DNA of 64,000 bases, taken from assembly GCF_012726235.1 (NCBI RefSeq), contig NZ_JAASAH010000005.1:62001-126000 (forward strand), given 5' to 3'. The notes under the pieces were generated by a model. It had not been told where the DNA came from. It was given only the letters and a program-made list of their open reading frames with translations, and searched no databases. A program made the translations under genes and the position numbers. Numbering within the stretch: position 1 is the first letter of the stretch; each line of letters begins with the position of its first letter. Below are positions 51,640 through 59,904 of this stretch, piece by piece. Origin of the DNA: Streptomyces sp. HNM0574 (lineage in GTDB: Bacteria; Actinomycetota; Actinomycetes; Streptomycetales; Streptomycetaceae).

Positions 51640-53244
51640 ATGTCGATGCAGACCAGGCGCCTGTTCCGGACGTCCTCCGCTGTGCTCGCAGCCGCCGCGC
51701 TGCTGCTCTCGGGGTGCTCGTCGGACAGTTCGGGGGAGCCGGACGGTGACGAGGCGTCGGCCCGCGCCGCGCACGAGAACGCGATCGGGAACCCCGACGC
51801 CAAGCCGTTGAAGCCGCTGCCCACCGCCGTTCCCAAGGAACTGAAGCGGTACTACGAACAGAAGCTGTCCTGGCGGGACTGCGGAGCCGAGGGCTTCCAG
51901 TGCGCCACCCTGAGGGCCCCGCTGGACTACGACGACCCCGACCCGGACGAGGACCTCAAGCTCGCCGTGGCCCGCAAGAAGGCCGCCGGCGGCGGCAAGC
52001 GGATCGGCTCGCTCATGATCAACCCGGGCGGCCCCGGCGGCTCCGCCATCGAGTACGTGCAGCAGGCCGCCGGCATCGGCTACCCGGCCGAGGTGCGCGG
52101 CCGCTACGACATCGTCGGCATGGACCCGCGCGGCGTCGCCCGCAGCGAGCCCGTGAAGTGCCTCAGCGACAAGCAGATGGACGCGTACACGCAGACCGAC
52201 CAGACGCCCGACACCGCGAAGGAGCAGGACGCGCTCGTCGCCGCGTACAAGAAGTTCGCCGACAGCTGCGAGCGGCGGACGGGCGACCGGCTCGGCCACG
52301 TCTCCACCGTCGAGACCGCGCGCGACATGGACATCCTGCGCGGCGTCCTCGGCGACGAGAAGCTGCACTACGTCGGCGCCTCCTACGGCACCTACCTCGG
52401 CGCCACCTACGCGGGCCTCTACCCGCAGCGCGCCGGCCGCCTCGTCCTGGACGGCGCGATGGACCCGTCGCTGTCGATGGAGCAGGTCAACCGGCAGCAG
52501 ACGGGCGGCTTCGAGACCGCGTTCAAGGCGTTCGCCGAGGACTGCGTCGAGCGCTCGGTGTGCCCGCTCGGCAAGAAGAGCGTCGCCGACGCGACGAAGC
52601 GGATGAATGCCTTCTTCGAGAAGGTCGACGCCAAGCCCGTGGCCACGGGCGAGGACCGCGAGCTCACCGAGTCCCTCGCCACCACCGGCGTGATCCGCGC
52701 CATGTACGACGAGGCGTCCTGGCCGCGGCTGCGCGACGCGATCGGCGCGGCCCAGAAGGGCGACGGCATGGAGCTGCTCACCCTCGCCGACGAGTACTAC
52801 GAGCGCGACCCCGACGGCGCCTACGGCAACATCATGTTCGCCAACCCCGCCGTCAACTGCCTCGACTCCCCGCCCGCCTTCCGGAAGCCGGAGGACGTCG
52901 AGAAGGCCGTCCCGTCCTTCGAGAAGGCCTCGCCGGTCTTCGGCCGCGGCTTCGCCTGGGCGGCCCTGAACTGCGGTTACTGGCCGGAGAAGCCCACGGG
53001 CGAACCGCACCGCATCGCCGCCGAGGGCGCCGACCCGATCCTCGTCGTCGGCACCACCCGTGACCCGGCCACCCCCTACGCCTGGGCCGAGGGCCTCGCG
53101 GGCCAGCTCTCCTCCGCCCGCCTCCTCACCTACGACGGCGACGGCCACACCGCCTACCTCCGCGGCGGCGGCTGCGTCGACAACACCGTCAACGAGTACC
53201 TCCTGGAGGGCAAGGCCCCCAAGGACGGCAAGAAGTGCACCTAG
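51640..53244 (+). CDS. Secreted lipoprotein alpha/beta-hydrolase peptidase (tripeptidyl aminopeptidase type)
   Basis: 534-residue exported enzyme. Signal peptide and lipobox LLSGC (C26). The hydrolase domain shows GSLMINPGGPGGSAIEYV (oxyanion), nucleophile elbow VGASYGTYLGA with S248, D475 (GTTRDPATPY) and H503 (GDGHTAYL). Similar to Streptomyces SlpD/SlpE and tripeptidyl aminopeptidases, which trim peptides outside the cell. The double-cysteine pairs suggest disulfides. ATG at 51640 follows AAGGGATCGAGGTAC. Confidence 0.93.
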   Translation: MSMQTRRLFRTSSAVLAAAALLLSGCSSDSSGEPDGDEASARAAHENAIGNPDAKPLKPLPTAVPKELKRYYEQKLSWRDCGAEGFQCATLRAPLDYDDPDPDEDLKLAVARKKAAGGGKRIGSLMINPGGPGGSAIEYVQQAAGIGYPAEVRGRYDIVGMDPRGVARSEPVKCLSDKQMDAYTQTDQTPDTAKEQDALVAAYKKFADSCERRTGDRLGHVSTVETARDMDILRGVLGDEKLHYVGASYGTYLGATYAGLYPQRAGRLVLDGAMDPSLSMEQVNRQQTGGFETAFKAFAEDCVERSVCPLGKKSVADATKRMNAFFEKVDAKPVATGEDRELTESLATTGVIRAMYDEASWPRLRDAIGAAQKGDGMELLTLADEYYERDPDGAYGNIMFANPAVNCLDSPPAFRKPEDVEKAVPSFEKASPVFGRGFAWAALNCGYWPEKPTGEPHRIAAEGADPILVVGTTRDPATPYAWAEGLAGQLSSARLLTYDGDGHTAYLRGGGCVDNTVNEYLLEGKAPKDGKKCT

Positions 53245-53356
53245 CCCCGCCGGCCCCCGCGGAGCCCCCGCCCCCACCGGAACCCGGTGCGGAGCACCCC
53301 GGGAACCTGTGTAAACTTGTCGTCGCTGCGGTCGCCAGTCCGACCACACGCAGCAT

Positions 53357-53430
53357 GCCGCCTTAGCTCAGTTGGCCAGAGCGACGCACTCGTAATGCGT
53401 AGGTCGGGGGTTCGACTCCCCCAGGCGGCT
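53357..53430 (+). tRNA. tRNA-Thr (CGT anticodon)
   Basis: 74-nt cloverleaf: acceptor GCCGCCT/AGGCGGC, D arm GCTC...GAGC, anticodon loop CTCGTAA (anticodon CGT, codon ACG), T arm GGGGG-TTCGACT-CCCCC; discriminator T, no encoded CCA. A -10-like TAAACT sits at 53312-53317. Its 3' end borders a decayed integrase, so it probably was the integration site. Confidence 0.97.
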
Positions 53431-53437
53431 CGGTTGA

Positions 53438-53473
53438 AGCCCAGGTCAGTTAGCTGCTGACCTGGGCTTTTTC
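53438..53473 (+). terminator. tRNA-Thr terminator
   Basis: 12-bp perfect stem AGCCCAGGTCAG / CTGACCTGGGCT followed by TTTTTCTC. It overlaps the stop codon of the opposite-strand integrase remnant. Confidence 0.9.
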
Positions 53474-53910
53474 TCTTGCGCGGACCTTGCGGGGCCGGAA
53501 CTCGATGATCTTCGCACCCTCGTGTGTGGCCGTCGTGCTCGACGGCCGACTCTTCGGTGTCCGCGACGAGCTTGTCAGTGGCCGACTTGGCGATCTGGTC
53601 GAGGGCGGCCTGCTCCTTCTCTGTCGGCTTGGGCCGACGGGCGGTGCTGCGCGGAACCATGGCCGCGGTTGCCTCGGCGGCTACCTTCGGCTGACCGACT
53701 GATACGTGTCTCGCGTGATCCGCGTATCGCTGTGTCCGAGGGGCTTCTGTTCAGGTGTCCAGGCCATGACGGGCGAGGGCTTTCTCTCCCGTGCGCAGCC
53801 ACTCCTCGACGAGGTGCGGTTCCCACACCAACGCCTTTGGCCGCTTGGTGGGGGACAGTTCGACGTACTTGGGCTCGTGAGCGGCCAACGGCGGCCGGCC
53901 CGATCGGTGA
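53450..53910 (-). pseudogene. Tyrosine integrase remnant, catalytic domain deleted
   Basis: Pieces of one phage-type integrase in three frames. In order from high to low coordinate: PKYVELSPTKRPKALVWEP, a frame change near 53785 to KPSPVMAWTPEQ, a direct jump to PLGHSDTRITRDTYQSV, another frame change near 53693 to PKVAAEATAAMVPRS, and a last one near 53522 to EGAKIIEFRPRKV with the stop at 53450. WTPEQ and LGHSDTRIT are normally about 150 residues apart, so the domain with the catalytic Arg-His-Arg is missing. It faces the tRNA-Thr 3' end, as in elements integrated there. Confidence 0.82.
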
Positions 53911-54294
53911 ACCCGGAGCGCGGTGACCACCTGCACAGGCTCAGCCGCGAGACGGTCGACCGACTGCGCGTTCGGGGTGATCTCGTCGACGAGTCGCTGC
54001 TCGCGATCCGGCAGCGCGCCGAGCTCGACGGCGACGGCACGGTGGCCGCGGTTGTACGCCTCGTGGCCACATCGAAAACCTCCAACTCGACGGCGCGGCC
54101 GAGCTCGTTGACAACACGCTGCGACGCACGCCGAAGCGGCTGAATCTTGGCGAGCCTGCGCTGCCCCCGCCCTGGGTCTCGTGGTCGGCCGCGAGCTGCC
54201 GCGCCACGATGCCGAGCAGGCGTTCCTCGGCGTCCGCGTACAAGTCCCGCACGCTGGCCGACAGATCCTCGACAAGCTCGGGGGAGGCAGACAT
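53911..54294 (-). pseudogene. Phage minor capsid protein remnant
   Basis: Three consecutive frames: MSASPELVEDLSASVRDLYADAEERLLGIVARQLAADHE from the ATG at 54294, then RRLAKIQPLRRASQRVVNELGRAVELEVFDVA, then EAYNRGHRAVAVELGALPDREQRLVDEITPNAQSVDRLAAEPVQVVTAL. Together these resemble the start of a phage minor capsid protein 2-type family (LYxxAEERLL...RLAxIQxLRR...AYxxGxRAAxxEL). Two frameshifts and fusion to integrase sequence at about 53910 show it is dead. Confidence 0.72.
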
Positions 54295-54426
54295 GGCACC
54301 CCCGGCAAGTTGTGAACTACATCATGGTTGCCCGTGTGGCGTACCGGCGAGACCGCAGCTGCAACTCCCTGAGCTGCTGCGTTGTGTGACGTGGTGTCGC
54401 AACATTAGACAGTTCACACGAGCCAT

Positions 54427-54456
54427 TTGACTCTTAAGACTCTACAGGTCTATTAT
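54427..54456 (+). promoter_or_regulatory. Vegetative-type promoter upstream of the small membrane gene
   Basis: TTGACT (54427-54432), an 18-base spacer and TATTAT (54451-54456) form a near-consensus sigma-70/HrdB promoter in the most AT-rich patch of this region, 42 bases before the ATG at 54498. Confidence 0.65.
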
Positions 54457-54497
54457 TGAAGGTAATTCGAGTGTGCCTAATGTGGCAAACTCCTTGC

Positions 54498-54788
54498 ATG
54501 TCATCACTGCTTCCGGCGGCGCCGATCGGCGCCGCCGTGACCCTCGTGTTCTTCGCTGCTCTGTTCGGAGCTGGCCGCCCATGGACTGTGGAACTGCGGC
54601 TGAACCTCCCGGCCACCCGATGCACCGCCGCCCTGATCGCGGCCGGCGCCGTGGCGCTGATCGCTCACGACGGCCTGCAAGGGCCGACCGAGGTACGCAC
54701 GGTGGCCTGGCTGGCGGCCATCGCCATGTGCTGCGAGGCTGCGGTCAAGATCGCCCAAACCCGTGCCCAAGGTGGCGGGATGTCATGA
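54498..54788 (+). CDS. Small membrane protein in the decayed element
   Basis: 96-residue protein MSSLLPAAPIGAAVTLVFFAALFGAG... with three hydrophobic segments (about 5-25, 38-55 and 64-82) and a short polar tail. No family recognised; size and topology would suit a phage holin or a plasmid-spread membrane protein. The frame is intact and has its own promoter, unlike all neighbours. Its stop overlaps another ATG (ATGA at 54785), but that second frame runs into portal remnant sequence and is probably truncated. Possible cargo or an exposed phage gene. Confidence 0.5.
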   Translation: MSSLLPAAPIGAAVTLVFFAALFGAGRPWTVELRLNLPATRCTAALIAAGAVALIAHDGLQGPTEVRTVAWLAAIAMCCEAAVKIAQTRAQGGGMS

Positions 54789-54859
54789 CGAACGCCACGG
54801 GCCGCGGCTGCCCCCGGGGGCTAGCCGTAGCCCACGTCGGCGGCTCCCCGCTGGGCCGA

Positions 54860-55420
54860 GACGGCTGTAGCGGATCGGCGGGTACTCCGGTGTCGAAGTC
54901 CTCGCGGATGCGGCGGACTTCGGCCTGTACCTGGTCGTCGTCCCGGTCGGGGCGCAGGATGCGCACGCGGGTGTCGATGCTCGCGGCCTCGTCCTGCGTG
55001 AGCAGGCTCAGGGTTTGCGCGGCGGGCTGCGGGTACTCGCTGACGGAGTCGCCGAACTCGACGGTCGGCCGCTCCCCGATGGTTGTGCGGGAGAAGCCGA
55101 GCGCGCGGCCGAGTCGCGGCATGACGTGCAGCATGTCGGCGACTGACGGCGCCCAGTACCGTGCCTTCACGTCCCGCGTGATCATCGACCGTTGCTCGCC
55201 GTCACGGTCGGCGCGTCACCAAGCCCGAAGGTCTGCGCGGAGTACCCGGCGGACTGTGTCGACTGCCGCACGATCACCTCGGCGCTGCTGCTGTGCTCCT
55301 GCACGCGGATGCCGCACTGCGCCAACGTGATACCGCTGTTGGCCGCCTCGGTGGGCGGGATGCTGAGCCGCCGCGACATGCTGCTGACGTGTAACGCGCG
55401 GGAGGGCCGGGACATGTGAC
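54860..55420 (-). pseudogene. Phage portal protein remnant
   Basis: Two frames of a siphophage-type portal protein. SMSRRLSIPPTEAANSGITLAQCGIRV and EHSSSAEVIVRQSTQSAGYSAQTFGLGD run from about 55420 to 55205, then the frame changes near 55190 to EQRSMITRDVKARYWAPSVADMLHV and RALGFSRTTIGERPTVEFGD with the C-terminal EVRRIREDFDTGVPADP. Both ends are cut: the N-terminal half is replaced by thioesterase sequence on the opposite strand, and the end runs into the small membrane gene region. Family assigned by pattern. Confidence 0.68.
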
Positions 55421-56040
55421 GGACCCGGCGGATTCCTGGTTCGTCGAGTACTCGCCGCCGAGGACGGCGAGCGCGGTGCTCGTGTGCCTGCCGCACGCGG
55501 GCTCGGGCGCCAACCAGTTTCCGGCCCTGGCAGCAGTTGCTGGGCCCGGACGTGGCCGTGCTCGCCGTCCAGCTGCCCGGCCGCGAGAACCGCTGGCGGC
55601 GGGAGCCCGCCACCCGCGTCGCCGAGGTCATCGAGCCGCTGGCCCCCGCGCTGTCGGCCCGGCTGACCCTCCCGTACCTGCGAGCCCGGCCCACGGGCTC
55701 GGCACCGGCCACGGCCGGTGGCCGGAACGCCTCGTCGCTTCCGTCTGCCGAAAGCCCCACCGGCAGGGAGGGGAGGGCGAGTTGGCGCAGCTGGACGACG
55801 CGGCACTCGTCGGCCGGCTGGTCGAGTACGGCGTGGTGTCCGACTTCGTCCGGCGGGGCGAGTGGCTCGTGCGGAGGGTGGCCCGGCCGATGCGCGGCGA
55901 CATCGCCCTGTGCGTCGGCTGCCGTCCCGGCCGCCTGCGTTCCGCTGCCCTGCCCCGGGGATGCCTGGAGCGGGCAGGGTGATGCCGGGGTGGCGGGCGC
56001 TCATATCCGGGAGTGGGGCGGCTGCTCGACGGTGCCCGCC
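55416..56040 (+). pseudogene. Type II thioesterase remnant
   Basis: Starts well, with GGGAGGG before a GTG at 55416: VTDPADSWFVEYSPPRTAS and LVCLPHAGSGANQFPA. The frame breaks near 55528; WQQLLGPDVAVLAVQLPGR and ENRWRREPATRVAEVIEPL follow in the next frame to about 55680. The GHSMG nucleophile segment is missing, and PERLVASVCRKPHRQ...LDDAALVGRLVEYG continues in the first frame to 55982, with PLPCPGDAW in the other. Such enzymes clear stalled carriers in polyketide or nonribosomal peptide synthesis. The 300 bases after it (56041-56339) hold no recognisable gene. Confidence 0.8.
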
Positions 56041-56339
56041 ATCTGTGCGACCTGGCCCATCCGGCGGCGGTCGCCGCCGTACTGCGCCGCCCCGGCGCAA
56101 TGCCCACCGGGTCACGGGTGTGTCCCAGCGGGGGTCGGTGCGTGGCGCCGCGTGGGGCGGTGGGTGGAACCGTGGTCCCGGCCCGGGAACGTGGGGTCGG
56201 GGCGGTCCGGGGGTGTGGCTGTGGAGTTCTTCGTGTGTAACAGGCATGTATGAGGGGGGAGTTGAGCGGAACGTTCCACCGGGCGGTCCGGGTCTTGGTG
56301 ATCAGTAATCCAGACGGACCGAATGCGAAGGACCAAGTG

Positions 56340-56996
56340 ATGCGCGTTCAGAAGATCACCCTTGCCGCCGTGGCTCTCGCCGCCGGGCTCTCCCTCACCG
56401 CCTGCCAGGGCAACGAGGACACCTCAGCGGCGGGGGCGAGCGACTCGGCCGCGCCCTCGGAGTCCTCCTCCGGCTCCGGCGGCTCGGGCGAGGGTTCGAC
56501 CGGTGGTGGCGGCGGTGCCGAGGAGGGCGGCACGTCCGGCGGGGGCGAGGCGGCCGACCCGGCGGCCGGTGAGGGCAGCGGCAACGGGCAGATCAACACC
56601 GGCGACTGCAAGACGGAGAACCTCGACATCCGCGCCTCGCACGGCATGGGCGAGGGCGACGTCCTGGTCAGCCTCAAGAACACCGGCGACGCCTGCTCGC
56701 TCCAGGGCTTCCCCGGCGTGGTGCTGAAGGCCGACGGGGGCAAGGGCGGCATCAACGCGGAGCGCAGCGACCTCGACGCCCCGTCCGTGGTCGTCAAGTC
56801 CGGCGAGGAGACCCGCTTCACGCTGCACACCCCGCGCAACGACACCGGCGGCTCGGGCCTGGACATCACGAGAATGCTCGTCACCCCGCCGAACGAGACC
56901 GCCTCCAAGACCGTCCCGGTCTCGATCAACCTGCCCGTCTCGGACAAGCCCGTCGGCGGCGTCACGGTCGACCCGGTCGGTACCGGGAAGCAGTAG
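56340..56996 (+). CDS. DUF4232-type secreted lipoprotein
   Basis: 218-residue lipoprotein: signal peptide to LSLTAC (C22), a Ser/Gly/Glu-rich flexible spacer (about 23-78), and a beta-sandwich domain with DIRASHGMGEGDVLVSLKNTGDACSLQGFPGVVLKADGG, typical of DUF4232. The two cysteines (one in GDCKTENL, one in ACSLQG) probably form the family disulfide. Function unknown; anchored at the outer face of the membrane. ATG at 56340 follows AAGGACCAAGTG. Confidence 0.87.
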   Translation: MRVQKITLAAVALAAGLSLTACQGNEDTSAAGASDSAAPSESSSGSGGSGEGSTGGGGGAEEGGTSGGGEAADPAAGEGSGNGQINTGDCKTENLDIRASHGMGEGDVLVSLKNTGDACSLQGFPGVVLKADGGKGGINAERSDLDAPSVVVKSGEETRFTLHTPRNDTGGSGLDITRMLVTPPNETASKTVPVSINLPVSDKPVGGVTVDPVGTGKQ

Positions 56997-57187
56997 TCCC
57001 CAAGTCCCGGCGAATTGCACTTCCGGGGCCAGGGGTTGGACTTGCCCCGGCCTGCCGGGTGTGGGTGGTTGACCGGGGAGGGGCGCGGGCCGAAGGTGAC
57101 GGGGACTGTCCGCTGTCGTGTCCCCGTGGCGCCGGCCCGGTTCCGTGGGCGGCCTCCGCCACGGCCCGTCCCGCCCCGGGAGGCCGC

Positions 57188-59176
57188 GTGTCCGCTCTCG
57201 CCAGAAGCTGTGCGGTGCTTGCCGCACTCGCCCTTGCCGCCGCCGTCGTACCGCCCGCCGGCGCCTCGCCCGGCGCGGACCCCTCGCCCGCGCGGGCCGG
57301 TTCGGGCGAACTGCCCGTCGTCTCGCCGACCCCGCGGGCCATGGAGCGGGTCGGTCCTGACGTACGGCTCGGCGACGGCGTCGAGCTCGTCGTCGGTGAG
57401 GGGACGGACCCGGCGGCGCGGAAGCTGCTGACCGAGGTGCTGCGTGGGCACGGGGTGCGGCAGCCGGACGTCCGGGAGCGGGCGTCCGGTGCGGCGGACG
57501 TGACGGTGCTGCTCGGCGAGGCCACCCGCGCGGACATCGCGCGGGCCCTGGACGGGACCAGGGTCCCGGACCACGCCGAGGCGTACGGGCTGCGCGTCAC
57601 CGCCGGGCGCGCGGCGTCCGGGGGCACGGTGGCGCTGGGCGGGAAGGACGCGGCCGGGCAGTACTACGCGGTGCAGACCTTCCGGCAGCTGCTCTCGGGC
57701 GGCACGAACACCGGGGCGGAGAAGGGGAGTTCGGCCCGGATCGCCGGGGTGTCCGTCAGCGACCGTCCCGCCATGCCGCTGCGCGGCACCATCGAGGGCT
57801 TCTACGGGCCGCAGTGGTCGCCGGAGGAACGCCTGGACCACATGGACTTCCTCGGCGACACCAAGTCCAACACCTATGTGTACGCGCCCAAGGACGACCC
57901 GTACCACCGCGAGAAGTGGCGCGAGCCCTACCCGGACGAGCAGCTGGCCGAGCTGGGGAAGCTCGTCGAGCGGGCGCGGGAGCGGCACGTCCGCTTCACC
58001 TTCGCCGTCTCGCCCGGCAACTCGATCTGCTACTCCGACCCGGCGGACGTCGCGGCGCTCCGGGCCAAGCTCCAAGCGCTGTACGACCTGGGCGTGCGCT
58101 CCTTCTCCGTCCCGCTCGACGACATCAGCTACACGAAGTGGAACTGCCCGGGCGACGAGAAGGAGTTCGGCGCCCCCGGCCGCGCCCCCGCCGCGCGGGC
58201 CCAACTGGGCCTGCTGAACGCCGTGCAGCGGGACTTCGTCGCCACGCACGAGGGCGTCGAGCCGCTCCAGACGGTGCCCACCGAGTACGGGGACCTGGAG
58301 GAGACGGCGTACAAGAAGACCCTGCGCGAGGGGCTGGACCGGGACGTCGAGGTGATGTGGACGGGCACCGCCGTCGTCCCGCCGCGGATCACCGCGGAGG
58401 AGGCGGCTCGGGCCTCGGAGCTCTTCGGCCGCAAGGTCTTCGTCTGGGACAACTACCCCGTCAACGACTTCGCGCGGACCAAGGGCCGGCTGCTCCTCGC
58501 CCCGTACGACAAGCGTGACCCGGGCCTGTCCGAGCACGTCACCGGGCTGGTCTCCAACCCGATGAGCCAGGCGGGCGCGAGCAAGGCGGCCGTGTTCACC
58601 ATGGCCGACTTCGCCTGGAACGACCGCGGTTACGACCGCCGCCGCTCCGGCGAACAGGCGGCCCGCTACCTCGCCGGCGGCGACCCGCGCACCACCCGCG
58701 CGCTGCTCACCTTCGTCGACCTGAACCACCTGGCACCCACCTTCGGCGAGACGCCGTGGCAGCCGCAGTCCCCCGTGCTGGGCAGTCGGCTCGACGCCTT
58801 CCAGGACCGGTACGGAAGCGATCCGGAGGGCGCCGTACGGGAGTTGAGGCCCGTGGCGGACGGGATCGCGGAGGCTCCCGGAATCCTGCGCGAGGGCGTG
58901 TCCGACCGCTGGTTCCTCGCCGACGCGGCCAAGTGGCTGGACGCGACCGAGCTGTGGGGCGCGGCGCTGCGGCACGGGCTGCGGGCGCTGACCGCCGTCC
59001 AGGACGGTGACGCGTCGCGTGCGGAGCGGGAGCGGGCGGCGATGGACGAGGCGGTGTCGGCGGCGTCGGCGATCACCGTCGATCCGGAGGAGAACAGTCA
59101 GGTCGGGCCGGTGAAGCTGGGTGATCCGTTCCTGTCGCGGTTCGTGGACCGGGTGCGGTCGGAGCAGGGCGGGTAG
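57188..59176 (+). CDS. Secreted beta-N-acetylglucosaminidase (GH84, hyaluronidase/O-GlcNAcase type)
   Basis: 662-residue exported glycosidase. Signal peptide VSALARSCAVLAALALAAAVVPPAGASPG; a GH20b-like N-terminal domain (about 60-190); the GH84 barrel begins RGTIEGFYGPQWSPEERLDHMDFLG and carries catalytic Asp311-Asp312 in SVPLDDISYTKWNCPGD; WDNYPVNDF follows; helical C-terminus. It would release GlcNAc from glycans, feeding the GlcNAc/DasR circuit. GTG at 57188 follows GGGAGGCC. No DasR-like site is seen immediately upstream. Confidence 0.92.
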   Translation: MSALARSCAVLAALALAAAVVPPAGASPGADPSPARAGSGELPVVSPTPRAMERVGPDVRLGDGVELVVGEGTDPAARKLLTEVLRGHGVRQPDVRERASGAADVTVLLGEATRADIARALDGTRVPDHAEAYGLRVTAGRAASGGTVALGGKDAAGQYYAVQTFRQLLSGGTNTGAEKGSSARIAGVSVSDRPAMPLRGTIEGFYGPQWSPEERLDHMDFLGDTKSNTYVYAPKDDPYHREKWREPYPDEQLAELGKLVERARERHVRFTFAVSPGNSICYSDPADVAALRAKLQALYDLGVRSFSVPLDDISYTKWNCPGDEKEFGAPGRAPAARAQLGLLNAVQRDFVATHEGVEPLQTVPTEYGDLEETAYKKTLREGLDRDVEVMWTGTAVVPPRITAEEAARASELFGRKVFVWDNYPVNDFARTKGRLLLAPYDKRDPGLSEHVTGLVSNPMSQAGASKAAVFTMADFAWNDRGYDRRRSGEQAARYLAGGDPRTTRALLTFVDLNHLAPTFGETPWQPQSPVLGSRLDAFQDRYGSDPEGAVRELRPVADGIAEAPGILREGVSDRWFLADAAKWLDATELWGAALRHGLRALTAVQDGDASRAERERAAMDEAVSAASAITVDPEENSQVGPVKLGDPFLSRFVDRVRSEQGG

Positions 59177-59215
59177 GGCTTCTCGGGCCCGCCCCGCCGT
59201 CGTGGCCCGGGTCTT

Positions 59216-59398
59216 GCGCAGTTCCCCGCGCCCCTTGTCGCGGGCTCGCCCCGCTTGGGAGAACTGCGCCGTAGGCGTAGGGCTGGCAAGCGCAGCGCCC
59301 CGGCCCCGGCGCGGGGTGCTCCATGCCGTCGCCGGGCCACCCCGCCGACGTTCGCGCAGTTCCCCGCGCCCCCAAGAGGGCGCAGTTCCCCGCGCCCC
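59216..59398. repeat. Triplicated Streptomyces intergenic repeat
   Basis: Three exact copies of GCGCAGTTCCCCGCGCCCC (59216-59234, 59354-59372, 59380-59398), plus a partial inverted copy GGGAGAACTGCGCC (59257-59270) that could pair with the first to form a hairpin. They fill the gap between two convergent genes and may act as terminators. The motif is, from memory, common between Streptomyces genes. Confidence 0.75.
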
Positions 59399-59399
59399 C

Positions 59400-59831
59400 T
59401 TACCGGGGCTTGAGCTCCAGTGGGACCGCGAGGCGGTTGAGGGTGTTGATCAGGGCCGCCTGGGCGACGAGGTGGCCCCGTTCCGCCTCGTCGGGGAACT
59501 GGGCGCAGACCTGCTGCCAGGTCTCCTCGGACACGCGCACCCCGCGCGTGACCGCCTCGGTGTAGGCGAGCGCCGCCCGCTCCCGCGGCGCGAACAGCTC
59601 GGACTCCTCCCACACCGGCAGCTGGTCCAGCCGCTCCTGCCGCTCACCGAGCCGCCGCGCCTCGCGGGTGTGCAGGTCCACGCAGAAGACGCAGCCGTTC
59701 AGCTGCGAGGCCCGGATCTTGACCAGCTCGCGGACCGCCGCCGCCAGCGGCCCGGTGTCCACGGCCCCCTGGGCCTGCAGGATCGCCTTGTACGGTTCCG
59801 GCGCCGCGCTGTCCATCGCCAGACGTGCCAT
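59400..59831 (-). CDS. AhpD-like carboxymuconolactone decarboxylase-family protein
   Basis: 143-residue all-helical protein with the redox motif NGCVFCVDLH (CxxC and a histidine) in the ELVKIRASQLNGC helix context, the mark of AhpD-type alkylhydroperoxidases. Predicted thiol peroxidase reductase activity in the cytoplasm, probably as a trimer. ATG at 59831 has GAGGAGTTACCG upstream. The methyltransferase gene lies 73 bases upstream on the same strand, so the two may be co-transcribed. Confidence 0.88.
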   Translation of the reverse strand: MARLAMDSAAPEPYKAILQAQGAVDTGPLAAAVRELVKIRASQLNGCVFCVDLHTREARRLGERQERLDQLPVWEESELFAPRERAALAYTEAVTRGVRVSEETWQQVCAQFPDEAERGHLVAQAALINTLNRLAVPLELKPR

Positions 59832-59904
59832 CGGTAACTCCTCGGTTCGTTCCGTCGTCACCAGGGAGACGGACCGGCCCGCGCGGATGTGACACGCACC
59901 CGCG

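Noticed and set aside
53241..53660. Minus-strand frame reading through the tRNA-Thr gene and giving WGSRTPDLRITSASLWPTEL
   Set aside because: This phrase is the well-known false translation of antisense tRNA. Only the part beyond 53450 is meaningful, as integrase remnant in another frame.
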